Source of the DNA: Burkholderiaceae bacterium
Lineage (GTDB): Bacteria > Pseudomonadota > Gammaproteobacteria > Burkholderiales > Burkholderiaceae_C
Assembly (NCBI GenBank): GCA_913776825.1
Contig: CAJYPV010000031.1
Span: 124,001 to 188,000 of the forward strand
Reading direction: 5' to 3'
Length of the DNA: 64,000 nt
Below the pieces are notes generated by a model, which was not told where the DNA came from, did not search any database, and saw only the letters and a list, made by a program, of their open reading frames with translations. The position numbers were made by a program, and so were the translations under genes. How positions within the stretch are numbered: the first letter of the stretch is position 1; the number at the start of each line of letters is the position of its first letter. Of the stretch, positions 8,381 through 14,180 are shown in pieces.

Positions 8381-8605
8381 GTTTTTCTCCCCCTGCGGCC
8401 CCCGCCGCCCTGAACTCGGACCGCTGGATGACGGTCACTTGGGGAAGTTGTCTGCGGATCTCCGGGATGGTTTAGCGGACTCGCCAACTTTTTCACGAAC
8501 CCTTCTCCATGGCAGCTTCCAGGCTCACCGGCCGCCTGTCCGCCATTCAGATCGAAACCATTCGCCCGCTTTTCAGCCGCCCCTGCACCCCGCCACAATC
8601 CCCCC

Positions 8606-9223
8606 ATGCCCTGGCTCACCGCCCTGCTCCTCACCTCGGCCTTCGTCGTGGCCCTCTGGCTCCGCCCCTGGCGATTGCCAGGCCGCGACGGCCCGCCCTG
8701 GCCGTGGCTGCTGTGGTGCCTGGCCTTGCCACCGCTGTGGAACGCGGACCGCCTGACCGACATCCCGCTGGTGCAGCCGTGGTCCGGCATCTACCTGCTG
8801 ACGCTGATGGCCGGCTGGCCGCTCACCGTGCTGGCGATCCTGCCGGTGACGGTCATGGCCTCGGTGATGGGCCACCTCACCTGGGCTGAATCGATGGAAC
8901 GGGCCCTCTGGCTCGGCCTGCTGCCCGCCACCCTCACCCTGGTCCTCGGGGCCGCCGTGCGGGCGCTGCTGCCGCATCACCTGATGGTCTACATCCTCGG
9001 GCGCGCCTTCCTGGCGACCTTCGTCGCGGGCGTCCTCTCCGGCGCGGCCGCGCTGCTGTTGATCGGTGGCTCCGCCGCGCTCAGCGATCTCGACCTGATG
9101 CTCGGACGCGGACTCAGCGCCTGGGGCGAAGCCATGCTCACCGGCATGGTGGCGGCCGTGCTCGTCGCCTTCCGGCCGCAATGGCTGTGGACCTACTCGG
9201 ATCGCCTCTACCTGCCGCGCTGA
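8606..9223 (+). CDS. Multi-spanning membrane protein, CbiM/COG3235-like ECF permease candidate
   Basis: A 205-residue inner-membrane protein with about six hydrophobic segments: TALLLTSAFVVALWLRPW, LLWCLALPPLWNA, IYLLTLMAGWPLTVLAIL, ALWLGLLPATLTLVLGA, AFLATFVAGVLSGAAALLLI and a C-terminal one. The motif LLPHHLMVYILGRAFLATF resembles the LPRHLFVYxxG pattern of predicted energy-coupling-factor permeases related to CbiM (COG3235), which take up metals or cofactors with an ATPase. No ATPase or S-component gene is adjacent, so the substrate cannot be guessed. It lies between the toxin debris and the reb operon and ends 109 bases before the PIP-like box, so it is probably a separate unit. Confidence 0.65.
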   Translation: MPWLTALLLTSAFVVALWLRPWRLPGRDGPPWPWLLWCLALPPLWNADRLTDIPLVQPWSGIYLLTLMAGWPLTVLAILPVTVMASVMGHLTWAESMERALWLGLLPATLTLVLGAAVRALLPHHLMVYILGRAFLATFVAGVLSGAAALLLIGGSAALSDLDLMLGRGLSAWGEAMLTGMVAAVLVAFRPQWLWTYSDRLYLPR

Positions 9224-9331
9224 CCTGAGGCAGCGCCTGCGCGCCTGCGCGACCCGTCGACGCCATTTCCCCGCGCGATCAGCGATCCAGTCCATGCGCC
9301 ATCCCGCCGCATGCTGCGCTGCCATCGTCGA

Positions 9332-9356
9332 TTCGGCCGGCTTCTCCGTCATTCGC
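9332..9356 (+). promoter_or_regulatory. PIP/hrpII-like box upstream of the reb operon
   Basis: TTCGG at 9332-9336 and TTCGC at 9352-9356 with exactly 15 bases between, fitting TTCGB-N15-TTCGB (also TTCG-N16-TTCG), the site of HrpX/HrpB-type activators of type III secretion genes. The nearest YANNNT hexamer, TACCAT at 9383-9388, is 26 bases downstream, shorter than the usual 30-32. The first reb start is 144 bases away. One or so such box is expected by chance in a window this size, so the call rests on location. Confidence 0.45.
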
Positions 9357-9433
9357 GCCGATTGATCGGCGGCAGCGCTGCCTACCATTCATTCACGCCA
9401 AGACCTGGACACGCCTGTCGAGCGTGCTCTCGG

Positions 9434-9448
9434 CAAAGCCCGGCTTTG
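9434..9448. promoter_or_regulatory. Inverted repeat in the reb leader
   Basis: CAAAGCC-C-GGCTTTG, a perfect 7-base inverted repeat, lies 52 bases before the first reb start. It could be an operator or a small leader hairpin. Confidence 0.35.
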
Positions 9449-9499
9449 GCGCATCGATCCACCCAGGGACCCACGGTTCCACGACCTCAGGGAGTCAAC

Positions 9500-9781
9500 A
9501 TGGCCTTTCCCACTTCAGTGAATGACCAGATCACCGATTCGGTCACCCAAGCCAACACCAAGGTGCTGGGCGATGCGCCCGCCATCGCGATGGGCAATCT
9601 GTTCCAGGCCACGGCGCAAGCCCTGGCCAACGCCGCCCACAACGCGACCAATGCCCAGCAGCAGAGCTATGTGACGGCCCAGGCCGCCACCACCATGGGC
9701 GTGACCACGCTGTATTCGATCGACACCGCCTCCACCGGCGTGGCGACCAAGGACATCCTGACGTCCAAGCCCTACGGTTGA
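9500..9781 (+). CDS. RebB-family R-body structural protein, copy 1
   Basis: R-bodies are cytoplasmic protein ribbons, coiled like tape, that unroll violently on a trigger such as low pH; RebB-family proteins are their subunits. This 93-residue protein has the family signature throughout: MAFPTSVNDQITDSVTQANT, APAIAMGNLFQATAQALANA, AHNATNAQQQSYVTAQAATT, ending LYSIDTASTGVATKDILTSK. Length fits the family (about 90-115). The ATG at 9500 has AGGGA at a good distance; the longer frame from 9311 is Arg-rich leader. It heads a plus-strand series of Reb genes and differs from copy 2 mainly in the C-terminal tail (ILTSKPYG against ILGS). Confidence 0.93.
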   Translation: MAFPTSVNDQITDSVTQANTKVLGDAPAIAMGNLFQATAQALANAAHNATNAQQQSYVTAQAATTMGVTTLYSIDTASTGVATKDILTSKPYG

Positions 9782-9918
9782 ATGTCCGAGCGCCGTCACG
9801 AGCGGGGCGTCCAGGACGCGTCTAGCGCCAAGCGCGTCCCCGCCCGCCTGATCGCACCGCCTCCGCGTCCAGGTCGCTCAGCGGCCGCCCTTCATCACGC
9901 CACAGGAGTCATCCCATC

Positions 9919-10188
9919 ATGGCTTTTCCCACCGCCGTCAACAGTCAGATCACGGATTCGGTCACCCAGGCCAACACCAAGGTGTTGGGCGATGCGCCCG
10001 CCATTGCCATGGGCAACCTGTTCCAGGCCACCGCCCAGGCCCTGGCCAATGCCGCCCACAACGCGACCAACGCCCAGCAGCAGAGCTATGTGACCGCCCA
10101 GGCGGCCACCACCATGGGCGTGGCGACGCTTTACGCGATCGACACGGCGTCCACCGGCGTCGCGACCAAGACCATTCTGGGCAGCTGA
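9919..10188 (+). CDS. RebB-family R-body structural protein, copy 2
   Basis: An 89-residue RebB protein, almost identical to copy 1 over the first 75 residues at both protein and DNA level (shared VTQANTKVLGDAPAIAMGNL and NAAHNATNAQQQSYVTAQAA), so the two arose by recent tandem duplication or are kept alike by gene conversion. Differences are A for S at residue 6, S for D at residue 9, and a shorter tail. The start follows a ribosome site AGGAG in the 137-base spacer after copy 1. Such near-identical subunits presumably co-polymerise in the ribbon; that is inference from the known need for several Reb proteins in Caedibacter. Confidence 0.93.
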   Translation: MAFPTAVNSQITDSVTQANTKVLGDAPAIAMGNLFQATAQALANAAHNATNAQQQSYVTAQAATTMGVATLYAIDTASTGVATKTILGS

Positions 10189-10283
10189 TCGATTCATCCG
10201 CACGGTCCCGGTCCTGAGCGCCACCGCTGCGACGCGGCCGTCGACCGCGCCCTCTTCAAGGTCCATTGCAAGGAGCCCGTCCC

Positions 10284-10550
10284 ATGGCATTCCCCACCTC
10301 CGTCAACAGCCAGATCACCGACTCGGCGACCCAGGCCAACGTGCAGGTGCTCGGCACCTCGCCGGCCATCGCCATGGGCAACCTCTACCAGGCCACTGCC
10401 CAGGCTCTGGCCAATGCGGCCCACAACGCCACGATGGCCCAACAACAGATGTACGTCACGGCGCAAGCCGCGACGACCATGGGCGTGACGCTGCTGTATT
10501 CCATCGATACCAGCGCCACCGGCGCAGCCACCAAGAAGATCCTCGGCTGA
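10284..10550 (+). CDS. RebB-family R-body structural protein, copy 3
   Basis: An 88-residue RebB protein from the ATG at 10284, with AAGGAG about 9 bases upstream; the frame could start at 10266 but that would place the start inside the ribosome site. It keeps the family pattern (FPTSVNSQITDSATQANVQV, SPAIAMGNLYQATAQALANA) but is more diverged than copies 1 and 2: MAQQQMYVTAQAATTMGVTL and a lysine-rich end TKKILG. Like the others it has no signal peptide and alternates small residues with Gln/Asn, suiting tight packing in a ribbon. Confidence 0.92.
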   Translation: MAFPTSVNSQITDSATQANVQVLGTSPAIAMGNLYQATAQALANAAHNATMAQQQMYVTAQAATTMGVTLLYSIDTSATGAATKKILG

Positions 10551-10784
10551 GCCCAGCCGCGCCGGGTGCGTCCCGGGAAGTGTTGTTCGTGAGGGCCGGG
10601 CCATGAGTCCTACCGGCAGGCGTCTGCGCCGGCGTGAGCCGGTGTGCCGTCCCGTCGCGTGCGGTGCCGTGGCGCGTTGGACGACTCCGGTCGTCGCCTC
10701 ACAGCTGACAGCGCCCCTGGACAACCGTCCCGACGCATCGCCGTTCGAGTTTGATTTCTTCATCAACCGCAAGGAGCATTCACC

Positions 10785-11051
10785 ATGGCATTTCCGACCG
10801 CAGTCAACAGCCAGATCACCGATTCGGTGTCGCAGGTCAACACCAAGGTGCTGGGCGATTCGCCGGCCATCGCGATGGGCAACCTGTTCGTCGCCACCAG
10901 CCAGGCGCTCTCGAACGCCGCGCACAACGCGACCAACAACCAGCAGCAGTCCTACGTCACGATGCAGGCGTCCACCACGCAGGGCGTGAGCACTCTGCTG
11001 GCCATCGACACCGCCTCCACCGGCAAGGCCACGGCGGCGATCTACGCCTGA
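10785..11051 (+). CDS. RebB-family R-body structural protein, copy 4
   Basis: An 88-residue RebB protein with AAGGAG about 9 bases before its ATG. Sequence FPTAVNSQITDSVSQVNTKV, SPAIAMGNLFVATSQALSNA, AHNATNNQQQSYVTMQASTT and an end ATAAIYA distinguish it from the other three. The spacer before it is 234 bases, the longest in the operon, and could hold a second promoter, although I see no clear -35/-10 pair. It completes the block of four canonical RebB copies. Confidence 0.92.
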   Translation: MAFPTAVNSQITDSVSQVNTKVLGDSPAIAMGNLFVATSQALSNAAHNATNNQQQSYVTMQASTTQGVSTLLAIDTASTGKATAAIYA

Positions 11052-11122
11052 TCCGGCGGCGACCCTGCTCACGCCCGACCCATGAGTTCGTCATTGGTCG
11101 CGGCGTGGGCCGGAGTCGTTGA

Positions 11123-11335
11123 ATGAGCCTGTTGCCGGCCATCGCCGCCGGCAATGCGCAGGCCATCGCCCTGGCGCCCTCCATCGCCATGGGGATGACG
11201 TATGTCGTGATGGCGCAGAGCATGGGCCTGGCGATGGAAAACGCCGTGGCCAACCAGCAGCGGGGCCAGGTCATGTCCAACGCCGCCGTGGCGCAGGTGC
11301 TGGCGATGATTCTTGCCAAGGGAGCTTCCTCATGA
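11123..11335 (+). CDS. Short Reb-like protein (70 aa)
   Basis: Starts MSLLPAIAAGNAQAIALAPS and keeps the core of the Reb fold (PSIAMGMTYVVMAQSMGLAM, ENAVANQQRGQVMSNAAVAQ) but lacks the N-terminal FPTxVNxQITD segment. It matches Reb proteins from about residue 20 on. Its stop overlaps the start of the next gene (ATGA at 11332-11335), so the two are translationally coupled and probably made in equal amounts. It may be an assembly or capping subunit; the assignment to the family rests on the MG-x(n)-NAVANQQ pattern and position. Confidence 0.75.
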   Translation: MSLLPAIAAGNAQAIALAPSIAMGMTYVVMAQSMGLAMENAVANQQRGQVMSNAAVAQVLAMILAKGASS

Positions 11336-11892
11336 TCGAAGACAGCAGCGTGAACAGCCAGATCGTCGACGCGGTCAGCACCGCCGTGACGCTATCGACC
11401 GGCCAGGCGCCGTCACAGGCTCAAGGCATGATCGATGCGGTGCTGCTCGAGACCCTCGGCATGGCGATGTACAACGCCGTCAATCGGCAGCAGAGCGCCA
11501 GCATGCTCAGCTCGGCCGCCGTCACGTCGGCCTGCGCCCGCATCCTGGCGATGCAGACGCCCCCTCCGCCGCCCCCGCCCCCTCCGGCGCCGCCTTCGGT
11601 GAATCCGTTGCCGCCGCCCGTGGCACCGGCTGCCGTGATCGCCGCCGCCTACGCGGACGGTCAGGCCGCCGTGCAGCAGCTGCAGGCCCAATCCGTCGGA
11701 TCCTCCCAGTTGGCCAGCCAGGCGCAGGCCGACCTGCAGCAATTGGCCGCCGCCGCCACGGCAGCCGCTTCGCCGCCACCGCCGCCACCACCGCCGCCAC
11801 CGCCACCACCACCGCCACCACCGCCGCCACCACCGCCGCCACCACCGCCACCGCCGCCACCACCGCCACCACCACCGCCGCAGTCCGACTGA
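11332..11892 (+). CDS. Reb-like protein with long polyproline tail
   Basis: A 186-residue protein. Residues 1-75 are Reb-like (SSVNSQIVDAVSTAVTLSTG, ETLGMAMYNAVNRQQSASML). Next comes a proline segment of nine prolines, then Ala and two more. Residues 100-145 form an Ala/Gln-rich helix (VQQLQAQSVGSSQLASQAQA), and the protein ends in 36 consecutive prolines followed by QSD. A polyproline II tail of 36 residues would be a stiff rod of roughly 11 nm, long enough to project from a ribbon. Translating it should demand elongation factor P. Coupled to the preceding gene by an ATGA overlap. The start at 11332 is fixed by that overlap and the Reb motif; the frame also extends upstream from 11119 without meaning. 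Confidence 0.8.
   Translation: MIEDSSVNSQIVDAVSTAVTLSTGQAPSQAQGMIDAVLLETLGMAMYNAVNRQQSASMLSSAAVTSACARILAMQTPPPPPPPPPAPPSVNPLPPPVAPAAVIAAAYADGQAAVQQLQAQSVGSSQLASQAQADLQQLAAAATAAASPPPPPPPPPPPPPPPPPPPPPPPPPPPPPPPPPPPPQSD
11773..11880 (+). repeat. Trinucleotide tract coding 36 prolines
   Basis: Thirty-six codons, all CCG or CCA in irregular order, without interruption. Such a tract can gain or lose codons by slippage, always in frame. The earlier proline run at 11560-11586 also uses CCC and CCT and is less uniform. Confidence 0.95.
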
Positions 11893-12033
11893 TCGTCCCT
11901 CACCTCCGTGACCTGGCGCCGTTTCAGCGCGAGAGGTTCCCGGTCATGATGGACTCGCCGGCCGGTCCTGCCGAAGGACCGGTCGACGACGAGGCGGCTG
12001 GCACGCGTCTCCGCACACACAGCAGGAGTTCCC

Positions 12034-12381
12034 ATGGATCCGACCACGGTCAATGCCCAGATCATCGACGTCATCAACCAGTCGCAACTGGCCACGATGG
12101 GTCCGCAGGTCGTCATGACCAGCGGCGCCGGCAAGGCGTATCAGTCGGTGGCTCAGTCATCGGCCATCGCGGTGCAGGATGCGGCGGATGCCTTGCGCAA
12201 CATCTCCACCATCGCCACCACCGCCGCCGGCGTGGCGATGGCCCAGTACCTGGCCACGGGGGAGGACCGCTACATGAAGGCGCTGACCGCCGCGCAAACC
12301 ATGATGCAGAACGCCACCACCGATTTCTCCAACGTCGGCACCGCGGCGGCGAATGTGCTGAAGGGCTTCCCGGCCGGCTGA
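12034..12381 (+). CDS. Divergent Reb-like protein (115 aa)
   Basis: Starts MDPTTVNAQIIDVINQSQLA, which aligns with the N-terminal VNxQITDxVxQxN of RebB, and continues with a Gly/Ser-rich turn (VVMTSGAGKAYQSVAQSSAI), AVQDAADALRNISTIATTAA and a longer C-terminal helical part (YMKALTAAQTMMQNATTDFS). It is about 25 residues longer than the canonical copies, with the extra length at the C-terminus. A ribosome site CAGGAG precedes the ATG. Probably a minor structural or assembly component of the R-body; membership is based on the N-terminal signature and operon position. Confidence 0.78.
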   Translation: MDPTTVNAQIIDVINQSQLATMGPQVVMTSGAGKAYQSVAQSSAIAVQDAADALRNISTIATTAAGVAMAQYLATGEDRYMKALTAAQTMMQNATTDFSNVGTAAANVLKGFPAG

Positions 12382-12423
12382 TCGCCTGGCCGTCCTGCCT
12401 CCCCTCACTTCAGGAGCCCTCCC

Positions 12424-13569
12424 ATGTCAGTCTCCGTCGCCGGTCGATCGCTTCAGCCGCCGGGCTCGCTGTCGGATCTCGGCCGCCTGGCCCTGGCCTT
12501 CATTGACGGCGGGCCGGAATGGCTGAAATGGGCCACCAGCAACGCCGCCGCGCGTTACGACTTCCCCGATGAAAGCACCCTGCTGGCCCAGGTCCAGATC
12601 GGGCTGCATGGCTCGCCGCTGACGCTGCTGCCGCAACTGGCACTGCTGGTCAGCCCGGTGAAGCTGCAGAGCCTGGGTCACACCGACCTGATGGTCCTGG
12701 CCAAGGCGGAGGGGGGCGATGTGAATCCGCTGCTGCAGCCGCAGGTCGAGCGCATCCTCGCCGCGCAGCAACTGCTGACCCAGGCCGATCTGTCCGCACC
12801 ACAGGCGTGGCTGAAAAGCCTGGAGGTCGACACCGCGCCGGTGCTTCAGGTCACCGACCTGAGCGATCGCATCGCCCTGGTTCGGCTGATGCGTGACCCA
12901 TTGCTGGCCAGCAGCATGGGCAGCGACATCACCGATCTCACCCAGGAAGCCGCCCGATTCGCCGCCCAGCAAGCCCGCACGCCGCAGGAGTTCGCCGATT
13001 ACCTGCGCTTCTATCTGGCCCTGACGACCAAGCCTGCCGCGGCCGGCCTGGGGCCTCAGGCCCGTTCGAAGCAGGCCACCGACGCGATGCGCACCTTGCT
13101 GCCGATCTTTTTCAACGTGCTGGACTGCCCGCAGGTCAATGGCCTGCCGTCGCCGACCGAAGTCGGTCGGGCCGTGTCGGCCTGGCTGTCCACCGGCAAA
13201 CAGGTCGGTTTCTCCCGGGTGTCCGAAGCATTGGTCCAGGTGGCGCTGAACACGCGCTACTTCAACGAAGGCGATGCCGACGCCCGCGCCCTGGTGGACG
13301 CCTATGTCCAGGCCGCGCAGGCGATGCTGGCCTCGGTCCAGGTCCGCGACGGACTGTTGGGGCAGGACGGCAGCAGTTGCCTCTTCCCCGTCACCTCGGC
13401 GGAACAGCAGGCGCAGTTGCAGCTCAGCGCCAACGGGATCATTTCCCTGCGGGAGTTCGGCCGGCTTGCGTCCGCGACGCCCTCGGCCACCTCGGCCACC
13501 TCGACATCGCCGCCATCGCCGCTCTCCCCGGATACCCCGAACCCTTCGTCGACGGAGCCCACCCCATGA
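12424..13569 (+). CDS. Reb-operon protein of unknown function (381 aa)
   Basis: A 381-residue protein with no signal peptide, membrane segment or nucleotide-binding motif that I can see. It is largely helical with hydrophobic heptad-like stretches (LLPQLALLVSPVKLQSLGHT, QQLLTQADLSAPQAWLKSLE, DALRFYLAL-like segments near residue 195) and ends in a Ser/Thr/Pro-rich tail (ATPSATSATSTSPPSPLSPD). It begins 42 bases after the preceding Reb gene with AGGAG upstream and overlaps the next gene by ATGA, so it belongs to the operon. It may be an assembly factor, trigger or toxin carried by the ribbon. No homology is claimed. Confidence 0.75.
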   Translation: MSVSVAGRSLQPPGSLSDLGRLALAFIDGGPEWLKWATSNAAARYDFPDESTLLAQVQIGLHGSPLTLLPQLALLVSPVKLQSLGHTDLMVLAKAEGGDVNPLLQPQVERILAAQQLLTQADLSAPQAWLKSLEVDTAPVLQVTDLSDRIALVRLMRDPLLASSMGSDITDLTQEAARFAAQQARTPQEFADYLRFYLALTTKPAAAGLGPQARSKQATDAMRTLLPIFFNVLDCPQVNGLPSPTEVGRAVSAWLSTGKQVGFSRVSEALVQVALNTRYFNEGDADARALVDAYVQAAQAMLASVQVRDGLLGQDGSSCLFPVTSAEQQAQLQLSANGIISLREFGRLASATPSATSATSTSPPSPLSPDTPNPSSTEPTP

Positions 13570-14096
13570 GCAACGATCTGTCTCCCTCCACGCCCGCGCC
13601 GAATGACGCTGCCCTGGCCGCCACAGCGGCCGCAGTCGCCGCCGCCGCGGCCAACCCCACGGTCGTGACTGGGGCCGATCTCCCCGCCCAGGTGCCGTCG
13701 CCGGCCCTGGCGGGCTTCTCCAGCCCGACGGCCCCCCCCGCTGCGACTTCGGGACCCGCTGCGGCGGACATGGTGTCTGCCGCCATGGCTGCGGCCCAGC
13801 AAGCCACCGAAGCAGCGATGGCAGCAGCCCAGACGCAGTCGGATGCCGCCGCCGCAGCGGTTCAGCAAGCGCTGCTTGCCGCGACGGACGCGTTGGCCGA
13901 GGCGACTGGTCCGGTCGACATCCAGAGTGCGGTGAAAGCCGCGGTCGCCCAGGCCGACGCGGCGCTCGCCGCCACCGAGTCCACGATGGCGCAGAGCATC
14001 CAACAGGCCATGCAGGCCCAGCAAGCCGCTCGGGACGCCGCGCAGCAGCAGGCCATGCAGGCGGTGGCCGCCGCCGTGAAGGCGGCCGGCGGCTGA
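13566..14096 (+). CDS. Alanine-rich Reb-operon protein (176 aa)
   Basis: Coupled to the previous gene by ATGA. Residues 1-70 are a disordered Ala/Pro/Ser linker (LSPSTPAPNDAALAATAAAV, PSPALAGFSSPTAPPAATSG). From about 70 on it is a continuous, Gln/Ala-rich helix with strong coiled-coil character (AAAQQATEAAMAAAQTQSDA, MAQSIQQAMQAQQAARDAAQ). The alternation of QQA/MQA and NAxxAQQ-like runs recalls Reb proteins, so it may be a very diverged Reb subunit or a ribbon-binding partner. Composition alone makes similarity judgements unsafe. It is the last gene before the terminator. Confidence 0.7.
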   Translation: MSNDLSPSTPAPNDAALAATAAAVAAAAANPTVVTGADLPAQVPSPALAGFSSPTAPPAATSGPAAADMVSAAMAAAQQATEAAMAAAQTQSDAAAAAVQQALLAATDALAEATGPVDIQSAVKAAVAQADAALAATESTMAQSIQQAMQAQQAARDAAQQQAMQAVAAAVKAAGG

Positions 14097-14136
14097 CGAA
14101 GACTGCCGCCCGCCTCCGGTCGCAACCCCAGGCCTT

Positions 14137-14180
14137 GGGAAGCGCTGCATCACTCCGCGAGTCGTTCTGCAGCGCTTCCC
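14137..14180. terminator. Convergent hairpin between reb operon and regulator
   Basis: GGGAAGCGCTGCA (14137-14149) and its perfect complement (14168-14180) form a 13-base stem with an 18-base loop, extendable with CCTT/AAGG around one bulge. It fills the gap between two converging genes and its right arm touches the stop of the regulator. No U-run follows, so it may work as a bidirectional hairpin or RNA stabiliser. Confidence 0.6.

Noticed and set aside
8573..9388. Minus-strand 271-residue frame across the ECF-like gene
   Set aside because: Glu/Arg/Gln/Gly-rich shadow; the plus strand encodes a coherent membrane protein.
9224..9499. Sigma-54 promoter for reb
   Set aside because: No TGGCAC-N5-TTGC-like pair with correct GG/GC spacing was found.
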